A stretch of 17,498 bases of DNA from CAYMEK01 sp964389305 (GTDB lineage Bacteria > Spirochaetota > Spirochaetia > SZUA-6 > DRHE01): contig CAYMEK010000079.1 in assembly GCA_964389305.1 (NCBI GenBank), forward strand, positions 1 to 17,498, in the 5' to 3' direction. How positions within the stretch are numbered: the stretch's first letter is position 1; each line of letters opens with the position of its first letter. Below are positions 1 to 6,536 of this stretch, piece after piece. The translations under genes were made by a program, and so were the position numbers. Below the pieces are notes generated by a model, which did not search any database, had not been told where the DNA came from, and saw only the letters and a program-made list of their open reading frames with translations.

Positions 1-426
1 ATACGAGGCTATAACCAGGAAATACACCAGCACCCCGTTCAATTTGAGCAGGAACGTGTGCATCATGATGGGCTTCCGGCAGGTGATGGACGAAACCACG
101 AAAGACAATCCGAATATGGAGAAGAATATGATCAACAATATCGAGTTGGGCAGAACGTACTCCGGATATAGCCGGTACATGAAATAGGCCGAAGAGACAT
201 AAAAGGGAATATCGGCGATGGAATCCAGAGCTTTGCCGAAATCACTCTTTTGATTGAACCTGCGGGCGATCAGCCCGTCGAAGTAGTCCGTGGCCCCCAG
301 GATCGCGTAAGCGATCACAAAGGCCGTTTCCAGGCCTCTGATGGCCAGCACATAGAGCAGAGGCAGAAACAGGATCCTTGAAAAAGACAGCCCGTTGGGA
401 ACGGTCAGATAGGCGGCTTTTGTCAT
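1..426 (-). CDS. CDP-alcohol phosphatidyltransferase family protein (PgsA/PssA-like), 3' end outside window
   Basis: Integral membrane enzyme of the family that transfers a phosphatidyl group from CDP-diacylglycerol to an alcohol, releasing CMP, in phospholipid synthesis at the inner membrane. I translated 142 residues from the ATG at 426; the gene runs off the left edge, so about the last quarter to third is missing. The full family signature DG-x2-AR-x8-G-x3-D-x3-D is present: D50 G51, A54 R55, G64, D68 and D72, with an extra metal-ligand Asp at D47. Hydrophobic stretches lie at about 13-30, 35-46, 75-85 and 93-115. A strong Shine-Dalgarno (AGGAGGGG, 433-440) sits seven bases before the ATG. 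The alcohol acceptor (glycerol-3-phosphate, serine, inositol phosphate or choline) cannot be read from this part, so no symbol is given. Family call firm, substrate open. Confidence 0.88.
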   Translation of the reverse strand, partial: MTKAAYLTVPNGLSFSRILFLPLLYVLAIRGLETAFVIAYAILGATDYFDGLIARRFNQKSDFGKALDSIADIPFYVSSAYFMYRLYPEYVLPNSILLIIFFSIFGLSFVVSSITCRKPIMMHTFLLKLNGVLVYFLVIASY

Positions 427-576
427 GACGCACCCCTCCTGTTGGTTTTCGTACGTACGGCAATTATGCCACATAATCCGCAGGATTGCATTTTTTTTCG
501 CCTGTCCACACGGCATGGAAGAGCACCGGATGATGAACGTTCTCGGAGAAAGCCTGTTCCTGGCTCGAGCCAAAGT

Positions 577-613
577 CAAGCCCTCTCCTTCCACTAGGAA
601 AAGAGAGGGCTTG
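577..613 (-). terminator. Strong hairpin downstream of the outer-membrane protein gene, possible terminator
   Basis: An 11-bp perfect inverted repeat (CAAGCCCTCTC at 577-587 with GAGAGGGCTTG at 603-613). Inside it a further 4-bp stem (TTCC 589-592, GGAA 597-600) closes an ACTA loop across a small internal loop. It lies 115 bases after the stop of the minus-strand barrel gene and before the phosphatidyltransferase gene. No T-run follows on either strand, so it is not a classical intrinsic terminator; it could be a Rho-associated or RNA-stabilising stem. The rest of the 302-base gap (427-728) holds no convincing gene. Confidence 0.4.
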
Positions 614-728
614 GGGTTACGATAATTGCTCTAGATACGACTGGATCGCCCGACCGGATCCGGTAATAGATGTCGCTTCGACCTCTTATACGGTTATCCC
701 GTTCTTTTCTTTATAAGGGACCTTGGCC

Positions 729-1586
729 CTAGAACCTCCAGATCACGCCCAGGTAGACGCTGACGCTGTTGCCATTGATATTTATCGCATTCCTTTCGGA
801 AGGATCATTTGGGTCCATGGGGCCGTTTACATAGTCGGAAAGGTCATCCACAAATTCCGTCTCTTTCTCTTCTGTATCAAGCGTATCCAGCATATCTACT
901 CCGTTTTCGGTATAGTCGGTCACCTCCATTTTCTTCGGCTTGAAGGTCAGCTGCTCGGCCCGCACCTCCAAGAGCAGGGAGAGATTCCCGGTCAGGGCGT
1001 ATTCGGCGCCCAGCACGCCGTGGTAGCCGAATCCCGGCTTGTAGGTCAGCTCGGCCTCCCGATGCGACACATCGACCCCATCGTCAGTATCATATTCAAG
1101 AATGCTTTTCGCAAAGAGTCCCAGGCTGGGACCTGCGCCGGCAAACAACGTAAATTTACCGAGGGGTATATTTGCCTTCGCCGTGAGGGACAGAGGCAAA
1201 TAGGAAGTCTTCAAAGTCGCGGTCTCTAAATCTGGACCGGCGGAATAGTCTTTAGATGAAAAGACATCCTGCTCGGAACCAATAACGTACCCTCCCAGAA
1301 GCTCTATGGAGAAGTTGGGCAAAAGACCCAAATCCACGCCGGCTAAAAGCTTGATTCCCTTACCGTTGCTGAAATTCACGGTGGTGTAGGTGTCTACCTC
1401 GCCGCCCGCCTCTATTTCCAGATCCTCGCCAGCGTACGTGGTATCCATTAACCCAGTCATCCCGAAAAAGTTCTGCCCTCCGAGACCCAGGCCGTAGCCG
1501 CCCCGCGCCGATACGGAGATGTCGATTGCCGAGACGAGGGCTATCCCCAGCACCAGCAGGATCGCCGCCAAAACGATCTTCTTCAT
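729..1586 (-). CDS. Outer-membrane beta-barrel protein with signal peptide, function unknown
   Basis: A 285-aa protein with a classic Sec signal peptide: MKK, a hydrophobic core to about residue 17, and a VSA cleavage site giving a mature start at I21. The mature part is rich in Gly and aromatic residues with alternating hydrophobic strands (for example 78-104, 129-160, 183-216, 270-285). It ends in Phe (VIWRF), the usual terminal residue of proteins inserted by the BAM complex. A very acidic stretch at about 222-264 would suit a long surface loop. I do not recognise a named family; it resembles generic OmpA/porin-like barrels predicted in spirochaetes. It is a single gene with its own promoter, a good Shine-Dalgarno (AAGGAGGA) and a leader of about 75 bases. 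Barrel and export are inference from composition; no ligand or pore function is implied. Confidence 0.8.
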   Translation of the reverse strand: MKKIVLAAILLVLGIALVSAIDISVSARGGYGLGLGGQNFFGMTGLMDTTYAGEDLEIEAGGEVDTYTTVNFSNGKGIKLLAGVDLGLLPNFSIELLGGYVIGSEQDVFSSKDYSAGPDLETATLKTSYLPLSLTAKANIPLGKFTLFAGAGPSLGLFAKSILEYDTDDGVDVSHREAELTYKPGFGYHGVLGAEYALTGNLSLLLEVRAEQLTFKPKKMEVTDYTENGVDMLDTLDTEEKETEFVDDLSDYVNGPMDPNDPSERNAININGNSVSVYLGVIWRF

Positions 1587-1668
1587 TTCCTTTCCTCCTT
1601 ACAGGAAATATTTCCCACCCTGGTCGCGTTTCACTATATCAACATGCGACTAAGTATGGTTTATTATC

Positions 1669-1697
1669 ATTATACCGGTAAACATTTCTACCAGCAA
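1669..1697 (-). promoter_or_regulatory. Sigma70 promoter of the outer-membrane protein gene
   Basis: Read on the minus strand: TTGCTG (1692-1697), a 17-base spacer, and a perfect TATAAT (1669-1674). Transcription would start near 1662, giving an AT-rich leader of about 75 bases before the ATG at 1586. This is one of the two best promoter matches in the window. Confidence 0.75.
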
Positions 1698-1776
1698 ATG
1701 ATTTTCCATGATTTTGTTCGACATTCATCCCGCCTGGTCGACCTATTGAACGTAGTGGTGGGTACGCCCTGGCGAA

Positions 1777-1816
1777 GACGCCATTGGGGCGCAGACGCCA
1801 TTGGGGCGCAGACGCC
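1777..1816. repeat. Short tandem repeat, 17-bp unit, 2.4 copies
   Basis: The unit GACGCCATTGGGGCGCA occurs twice without mismatch (1777-1793 and 1794-1810), followed by GACGCC of a third copy (1811-1816). It lies in non-coding DNA between the tRNA-Phe terminator and the promoter of the barrel gene. Each unit contains GGCG/CGCC-type self-complementary bits, so it can also fold. The flanking 1698-1849 holds no gene I can support. Confidence 0.85.
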
Positions 1817-1849
1817 GCTGGAGTGGCGATCCCGCCAGTCCGGATGTAT

Positions 1850-1875
1850 AAAAAACCCCGCAGGCGCCTGCGGGG
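1850..1875 (-). terminator. Intrinsic terminator of tRNA-Phe
   Basis: On the minus strand a perfect GC-rich palindrome, CCCCGCAGGC followed by GCCTGCGGGG (1875 down to 1856), runs straight into six Ts (1855 down to 1850). It starts five bases after the last tRNA base, so it ends the tRNA transcript. Confidence 0.92.
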
Positions 1876-1880
1876 CTGTG

Positions 1881-1953
1881 TGCCGCCGATCAGAATCGAA
1901 CTGATGACACATGGATTTTCAGTCCACTGCTCTACCGACTGAGCTACAGCGGC
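1881..1953 (-). tRNA. tRNA-Phe (anticodon GAA)
   Basis: A 73-nt cloverleaf on the minus strand. The acceptor stem GCCGCTG (1953-1947) pairs with CGGCGGC (1888-1882) with one T-G wobble. The D-arm is GCTC-AGTCGGTA-GAGC. The anticodon stem GTGGA/TCCAT encloses the loop CTGAAAA, whose anticodon is GAA, so it reads Phe codons. The variable loop is GTGTC, and the T-arm is ATCAG-TTCGATT-CTGAT. The discriminator base is A. The genome does not encode the 3' CCA (the next bases are CAC), so CCA must be added by tRNA nucleotidyltransferase. It is a single tRNA gene with its own terminator. Confidence 0.96.
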
Positions 1954-1977
1954 ATCTAATTCCTTCACACAAAAAAA

Positions 1978-1983
1978 ATTATA
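1978..1983 (-). promoter_or_regulatory. Candidate -10 box upstream of tRNA-Phe
   Basis: A perfect TATAAT on the minus strand, 24 bases before the tRNA 5' end, would place the start near 1971 and leave a leader of about 17 bases for RNase P removal. No convincing -35 lies 16-18 bases upstream. A TTGACA at 1994-1989 is too close (4-base spacing) to serve it. Confidence 0.4.
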
Positions 1984-2081
1984 TCAATGTCAAAGCCATA
2001 TACTATACCATCTCGATGGTTTTGTAAAGATCAGGCAACAATTTATTCATTTTCCCGGAAGTTCGTCAACCGTCTTGAGGG

Positions 2082-2192
2082 CCGGCCTGACAGCAAGGCC
2101 GGGGGTGCCCGACGGGGCGAAGGCCATCCGCCCACTGTGTCAGAATTGCCCACCTGGAGGCTGTGGAGCAATCCTGCGGGTTACAATAACCC
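2082..2192 (+). other. Run of stable hairpins upstream of dnaK, possible structured RNA
   Basis: Four hairpins follow one another. (1) CCGGCCT 2082-2088 pairs with AGGCCGG 2096-2102, 7-nt loop. (2) GCCC 2107-2110 pairs with GGGC 2115-2118. (3) ATTGCCCAC 2145-2153 pairs with GTGG-a-GCAAT 2163-2172, one bulged A. (4) GGGTTA 2178-2183 pairs with TAACCC 2187-2192. CTGACA at 2087-2092, overlapping the loop of hairpin 1, is complementary to TGTCAG at 2138-2143, so a pseudoknot or switch is possible. I recognise no known riboswitch, SRP, 6S or tmRNA motif. The strand is uncertain. No open reading frame here looks real. Confidence 0.35.
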
Positions 2193-2207
2193 AGTCAGTC
2201 GTTTTGC

Positions 2208-2235
2208 ACTGTACAAATATACAGTTATCACTGTA
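2208..2235. promoter_or_regulatory. Dyad cluster resembling a LexA box, upstream of dnaK
   Basis: Three alternating half sites: ACTGTA (2208-2213), TACAGT (2220-2225), ACTGTA (2230-2235). The first pair forms a perfect CTGT-N8-ACAG with an AT-rich centre, the layout of the E. coli LexA box. The second pair gives a tighter dyad with a 4-base centre. A further dyad, TACTA-TTA-TAGTA, follows at 2242-2254. They lie 110-140 bases before the dnaK ATG and just upstream of the sigma54-like promoter, where activator sites are expected. The binding protein is unknown. Confidence 0.4.
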
Positions 2236-2282
2236 ACTCTATACTATTATAGTAATTATTATTAAGTATTGAACCAACATAG

Positions 2283-2298
2283 TGGCATAATTCTTGCT
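2283..2298 (+). promoter_or_regulatory. Sigma54-like (-24/-12) promoter of dnaK
   Basis: TGGCA-N6-TTGCT, with the GG (2284-2285) and GC (2296-2297) dinucleotides exactly 12 bases apart as sigma54 requires (consensus TGGCACG-N4-TTGCW). Transcription would start near 2309, about 40 bases before the dnaK ATG. The usual chaperone operator (CIRCE, TTAGCACTC-N9-GAGTGCTAA) is absent. An alternative reading is a sigma70 -10 (CATAAT, 2286-2291) with a poor -35. Confidence 0.4.
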
Positions 2299-2347
2299 TA
2301 AATGTTAATAGACATGAAAAAACACTGCTATACGGAGGGTATGACAT

Positions 2348-4300
2348 ATGGCCAAAGCGGTAGGAATAGATTTAGGGACCACCAATTCGGTTGTCGCCGT
2401 CATGGAAGGCGGGAAACCGGTGGTTATTCACAACAGCGAAGGTTCACGGACCACCCCGTCCGTGGTCGCCTATACCAAGGAGGGACAGCGCCTGGTCGGG
2501 CAGCTTGCTAAACGCCAGGCGGTCCTGAATCCGGAAGGCACCATTTCATCGGCCAAGCGCTTCGTCGGGCGCAAGCACGCTGAAGTCGCTTCCGAGATCA
2601 AAATCGTGCCGTACCAGGTGGAGTCCGGGCCCAACGATGCGGCGCGCTTCAACGTGCACGGAAAGCAGATTTCGCCCGAAGAAATCTCCGCCCAGGTGCT
2701 CCGCAAGCTGGTCGACGACGCCTCCAGCTACCTGGGCGAGAAAGTCAGGCAGGCGGTGATTACCGTTCCCGCCTACTTCAACGACGCCCAGCGCCAAGCC
2801 ACGCGGGACGCGGGGCGGATAGCCGGCCTCGAGGTCCTGCGGATCATCAACGAGCCCACCGCCGCAGCTCTGGCCTACGGGCTGGAAAAAAAGAAGAACG
2901 AGACGATCATGGTCTTCGACCTGGGAGGCGGGACCTTCGACGTCTCGATCCTGGAAGTCGGTGAGGGGCTGTGCGAGGTTCGAGCCACGGCCGGCGATAC
3001 CCATCTGGGCGGAGACGATTTCGACAAGGTGCTGGCCGACTGGCTGGCCGAGGAGTTCAAGCGGGAGCAGGGCATCGACGTCCGCCGGGACCGCCAGGCG
3101 CTTCAGCGCCTTTACGAGGCGGCGGAGAAGGCCAAGATCGAGCTTTCCTCCACGGCTCAGACCACGGTGAATCTTCCCTTCATCACCGCCGACGCGAACG
3201 GCCCCAAGCACCTGATGATCAACGTCAGCCGGTCGAAGTTCGACCAGCTTACCCGGCACCTGGTAGAGCGCTGCCTGGCCCCGGTCAAGCAGGCTCTGGG
3301 GGACGCCAAGCTGGGCGAAAGGGACATCGACGAGGTAATCCTGGTCGGCGGCTCGACCCGCATCCCGGCAGTCCAGGAGCTGGTCAGGGAGCTGACAGGA
3401 GGGAAACAGCCCAACATGTCGGTAAATCCCGACGAGGTGGTCGCGGTCGGCGCAGCGGTGCAGGCGGGCATCATCCAGGGTGAGGTGGAAGATGTGCTTC
3501 TGCTGGACGTGACTCCCCTGTCTCTGGGAGTCGAGACCCTGGGCGGAGTGATGACCAGGGTCATCGAGCGCAACACCACCATCCCGGCCCGCCGCTCGGA
3601 GGTGTTCTCCACCGCCGACGACAACCAGACCGCCGTGGATATCGTGGTGCTGCAGGGTGAGCGTTCCATGGCCCGGGACAACCGGGTCCTCGGTCAGTTC
3701 AAGCTCGAGGGCATCCGCCCGGCGCCGCGCGGCGTGCCGCAGATCGAGGTTTCCTTCGACATCGACGCCAACGGCATTCTCAATGTTTCGGCCCGGGACA
3801 AGGACACCGGTTCGGAGCAGAAGATCACCGTCAGCGGGTCGACCAGTCTGGACAAGGGTGAGATCGACCGCATGGTGCGGGAGGCCGAGTCCAATGCCGC
3901 CGAAGACAAGCAGCGCCGGCAGACCGTGGAGGAGCGCAACCAGGCGGACAGCCTGGCCTACCAGGTGGAGAAAGCGCTGCAGAGCCTGGGCGACAAGGCG
4001 CCGGCACACGAACGGGCGCGCTGCGAGCAGCTCATCGCGGACATCCGCACAGCGATCCGGGAAGAAGCTCCCTTGGAGAGGATCCGGGAGTTGAAAAACG
4101 AACTGCAGCAGGCCTCGTACAACATCTCCGCCGCGGCCTACGGTCGTGATTCCGGGGCGGCCGCCGCGGCCGGACAGGGTCGGTCCACTCAGGAGCAGGG
4201 CGCCTACGGGACCAACGGCGGCAACGGACAGGACCGCCGGGCCGGAGGGTCCGGCGCTGACGAGGAAGACGTCATTGACGCTGAATTTACTGAACGGTAA
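2348..4300 (+). CDS. dnaK: Molecular chaperone DnaK (Hsp70)
   Basis: ATP-dependent cytoplasmic chaperone that binds exposed hydrophobic segments and releases them through a cycle driven by DnaJ and GrpE. The 650-aa length is normal. The nucleotide-binding domain has all three Hsp70 signatures: IDLGTTNS (7-14), DLGGGTFDVS (191-200) and VILVGGSTRIP (330-340). The interdomain linker VLLLDVTP is at 383-390, followed by the substrate-binding domain and helical lid. A Gly/Ala/Gln-rich tail ends in the bacterial EEDVIDAEF motif (about 639-647). The ATG at 2348 follows GGAGGG (2334-2339) by eight bases; an ATG at 2341 is out of frame. The dnaJ-like gene begins 14 bases after the stop, so they are co-transcribed. 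No grpE or hrcA lies beside it in the window, unlike many heat-shock operons. Confidence 0.98.
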   Translation: MAKAVGIDLGTTNSVVAVMEGGKPVVIHNSEGSRTTPSVVAYTKEGQRLVGQLAKRQAVLNPEGTISSAKRFVGRKHAEVASEIKIVPYQVESGPNDAARFNVHGKQISPEEISAQVLRKLVDDASSYLGEKVRQAVITVPAYFNDAQRQATRDAGRIAGLEVLRIINEPTAAALAYGLEKKKNETIMVFDLGGGTFDVSILEVGEGLCEVRATAGDTHLGGDDFDKVLADWLAEEFKREQGIDVRRDRQALQRLYEAAEKAKIELSSTAQTTVNLPFITADANGPKHLMINVSRSKFDQLTRHLVERCLAPVKQALGDAKLGERDIDEVILVGGSTRIPAVQELVRELTGGKQPNMSVNPDEVVAVGAAVQAGIIQGEVEDVLLLDVTPLSLGVETLGGVMTRVIERNTTIPARRSEVFSTADDNQTAVDIVVLQGERSMARDNRVLGQFKLEGIRPAPRGVPQIEVSFDIDANGILNVSARDKDTGSEQKITVSGSTSLDKGEIDRMVREAESNAAEDKQRRQTVEERNQADSLAYQVEKALQSLGDKAPAHERARCEQLIADIRTAIREEAPLERIRELKNELQQASYNISAAAYGRDSGAAAAAGQGRSTQEQGAYGTNGGNGQDRRAGGSGADEEDVIDAEFTER

Positions 4301-4314
4301 ATTATAAGGTGTAG

Positions 4315-5346
4315 ATGGCGGTAAAATACCAGGATTATTACGACACGTTAGGGATCTCCCGCGACGCCAGCCAGGAACAGGTGCACGCCGCATACCGGAA
4401 GCTGGCCCGCAAGTACCATCCGGACATCAATAAGAGCCCGGATGCCGAGGAACGGTTCAAGCGTATCGGCGAAGCCTACGAGGTGCTGCGAGATCCTGAA
4501 AAACGCAGGCGATACGACGCTCTCGGTGACAACTGGAAGGCGGGGCAGGACTTTACCCCGCCTCCAGGCTGGGAGTTTTTCGACTTTGGGCAGGGCGGAG
4601 CTTCCCGAAGGGGCGGGAAAACCGGGACCGGCGGCCGGGGATTCAACTTCGATTTTTTCGGTGATTTTGGAGATTCCCCTTTCTCCGGATTCAGTGATTT
4701 CTTCGAGATGCTGTTCGGTGGAGGGCCCGGCGAGTATCCGCGCAGCCGCCGCGGAGGGGGACAACGGGCGGCCGGACAACAGGCGGCCAGGCGGGGCCAG
4801 GATCAGGAGGCCGAAATCACCGTCACTCTCGAGGAAGCCTACCGGGGCACGAAGCGAGGCTTCTCCCTGGAAACCATGGTGCCTGATTCGGGCGGCAAGT
4901 TCAAACGGGAGGTCAAGAACCTGGAGGTGAAGATACCGCCGGGAACCGTTGATGGGCAGCGCCTGCGCCTGCGGGGTCAGGGCGCCAGGGGAAACGGAGA
5001 AGCCGGGGACCTGTACCTGCGCGTGCGGATCTCGCCGCATCCCGTATTTCGTCTGAGCGGCCACGACCTGGAGCTGGACGCCCCGGTAGCGCCCTGGGAG
5101 GCGGCGCTCGGGGCCCGCATCGAGGTGCCCATCATCGGGGGCAAGGCCTCAGTGAAGCTGCAGCCCGGAACGCAGAGCGGGCAGCGCCTGCGGCTGCGGG
5201 ACAAAGGCTTCCCCAAACGAAACGGTGGACATGGAGACCTGTACGTGCGCATCCTCATCGAAGTCCCCAGAAATCTGAGCAGCCGGGAACGGCAGCTCTT
5301 TGAAGAACTCTCCAAGGCCTCTTCGTTTCAGCCTCGGCGATGGTAA
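4315..5346 (+). CDS. DnaJ-class co-chaperone without zinc finger (CbpA type)
   Basis: J-domain protein that stimulates the ATPase of DnaK and delivers substrates to it. The J domain covers about residues 7-72 with the HPD catalytic motif at 35-37. A Gly/Phe-rich linker (about 85-160, with repeated FFGDFGD- and FSGF-like bits) follows. Two C-terminal beta domains (about 165-330) carry the typical PPGT..GQRLRLRG and PGTQSGQRLRLRDKG motifs. The CxxCxGxG zinc repeats of true DnaJ are missing, so it is class B (CbpA/DnaJ2-like), 343 aa against about 306 in E. coli CbpA. It lies 14 bases after dnaK with AAGGTG just before the ATG, so it is in the dnaK operon. A full-length dnaJ with zinc finger probably exists elsewhere in the genome. 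Confidence 0.93.
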   Translation: MAVKYQDYYDTLGISRDASQEQVHAAYRKLARKYHPDINKSPDAEERFKRIGEAYEVLRDPEKRRRYDALGDNWKAGQDFTPPPGWEFFDFGQGGASRRGGKTGTGGRGFNFDFFGDFGDSPFSGFSDFFEMLFGGGPGEYPRSRRGGGQRAAGQQAARRGQDQEAEITVTLEEAYRGTKRGFSLETMVPDSGGKFKREVKNLEVKIPPGTVDGQRLRLRGQGARGNGEAGDLYLRVRISPHPVFRLSGHDLELDAPVAPWEAALGARIEVPIIGGKASVKLQPGTQSGQRLRLRDKGFPKRNGGHGDLYVRILIEVPRNLSSRERQLFEELSKASSFQPRRW

Positions 5347-5417
5347 GGCTCAAGCCCGCGCGGATATGCTCGCCGCCCATCCCACCGTGGCAGGCCGGAT
5401 AGAAATAGTCTAATCTA

Positions 5418-5446
5418 TTGCCGCCAGATAATCTGGTTAGTACTAT
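5418..5446 (+). promoter_or_regulatory. Candidate promoter of the PLC-like gene, very short leader
   Basis: TTGCCG (5418-5423), a 17-base spacer, then TACTAT (5441-5446). Start is expected near 5453, only about five bases before the ATG at 5458, which has no Shine-Dalgarno. A small dyad (CCAGA-TAA-TCTGG, 5424-5436) lies in the spacer and could be an operator. Confidence 0.45.
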
Positions 5447-5457
5447 TTGATTGAGTT

Positions 5458-6519
5458 ATGCCTTCACAAGTCTGCCACCTGATATTCGCTGAAGACACCC
5501 TTCGTCGAGCTCTGGGCCCGGAGGCGCAGTGCATCCTCGAGGAAAGGGGGAATGTCTTGCGCTTCGGCGCCCAGGGGCCGGATTTTTTTTACCATAACCA
5601 GCGTACCAGGCCTACCGGGTTGAAGTTCGGCGTGAGCGCCCACCGCCAGAACTACGGGAAGCTGGTGGTCAACATGATCCGGGAGCTGAGGCGTTTGGAG
5701 GTGAAAGGGCAGGAAGACCTGCCTCTCATCAAGGCCTACATCCTGGGATTCTGCACCCATTCTTTTCTTGACAAGAAAGCGCACCCCTTCATCGACTATT
5801 TTGCCGGCTGGGTGGAGGCGGAACGCGAGGAGACCGAGAAGTTTTTCCGCAGCCACATCTTTCTGGAACGGATCCTCGATGTTCTTATGCTGGAGCGCAA
5901 GCGCTCTTTGAGCATTCGAGAGCTCGACCTCCCGCTTCTCCTGAACTGCGGACCGCGGCTGCCCTATGGGATCATCAAGACCCTGGTAAAAAGCCTGCAC
6001 CGTACGTATCCCAACACCCATTTCAAATCAAGGGACCGGCGCCGGGTGGAAAACGCCTACCGCGATTCCATGAGCTTCTATGCGTTCATCGACCCGCTGA
6101 AGCCCCACCACCGGCGGTTGGCTTATGAGCTGGACCGCAACTCCGGAGAAAACCGCCGGCGCCTGGCGCTGTTTCACCCCTACGAGCTTCCGGAACACCT
6201 GGACTTTCTCAATCTGGAAAACAGAAGCTGGACCCATCCCTGCAACCGGGACTGGCGGCACAACGAAAGCTTTCCCGAGCTTTTCGACCAGGCCCTGGAA
6301 GAGGCGGTTCCGGTGGTGGCCGAGATCGCGCGTATCCTGGAAGGTGAAGGCGAAGCGGACCGAGCCGAAGCACTGCTGGGCAACCAGTCGCTGGGCACCG
6401 GCTTGAACTGGCAGGATAACTACAAGCTGCTGTACAACGATCCCCTGCCTCTGCCGGAACTGCTCGACGGGATGTACCGCGAGTTCAGCGAATCGCCGGC
6501 TGCAGGCAGGCACACCTGA
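5458..6519 (+). CDS. Zinc-dependent phospholipase C-like protein
   Basis: A 353-aa protein of the zinc-dependent phospholipase C/S1-P1 fold group (the PF00882-type domain). Likely metal ligands match the pattern: H7 (VCHLIFAE), GPDFFYH with D42 and H46, then HSFLDKKAHP with H101, D105 and H109. Near the C-terminus the conserved W-x-HP...ESF-x-x-LF-x-x-A block (about residues 259-284) is clear. There is no signal peptide or membrane segment, so unlike secreted clostridial phospholipases it appears cytoplasmic. Its substrate is not known; many bacterial relatives are uncharacterised. It stands alone between the dnaK operon and fliG with its own promoter. ATG 5458 is chosen because the HxxFAE motif at the extreme N-terminus is the family start, although no Shine-Dalgarno precedes it. 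Confidence 0.82.
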   Translation: MPSQVCHLIFAEDTLRRALGPEAQCILEERGNVLRFGAQGPDFFYHNQRTRPTGLKFGVSAHRQNYGKLVVNMIRELRRLEVKGQEDLPLIKAYILGFCTHSFLDKKAHPFIDYFAGWVEAEREETEKFFRSHIFLERILDVLMLERKRSLSIRELDLPLLLNCGPRLPYGIIKTLVKSLHRTYPNTHFKSRDRRRVENAYRDSMSFYAFIDPLKPHHRRLAYELDRNSGENRRRLALFHPYELPEHLDFLNLENRSWTHPCNRDWRHNESFPELFDQALEEAVPVVAEIARILEGEGEADRAEALLGNQSLGTGLNWQDNYKLLYNDPLPLPELLDGMYREFSESPAAGRHT

Positions 6520-6536
6520 ACCTCAAAACCTCGAAA

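Noticed and set aside
425..625. Small plus-strand frame of 66 codons between the first two genes
   Set aside because: No ribosome site, overlaps the phosphatidyltransferase start, and its 3' part is the inverted-repeat hairpin.
723..1229. Plus-strand frame of 168 codons opposite the barrel gene
   Set aside because: The minus-strand frame has a clear signal peptide, promoter and ribosome site; this is its shadow.
1639..1968. Open frames across the tRNA-Phe and the tandem repeat
   Set aside because: They run through a tRNA, its terminator and a repeat and show no protein-like composition or ribosome site.
1978..1994. TTGACA next to TATAAT before tRNA-Phe as one promoter
   Set aside because: Only four bases separate the boxes, far from the needed 16-18; only the TATAAT is kept as a tentative -10.
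2546..4393. A 615-codon open frame on the minus strand opposite dnaK
   Set aside because: Long antisense frames over Hsp70 genes are a known effect of their GC-rich codon use. It has no ribosome site, resembles no family and lies on an unmistakable dnaK.
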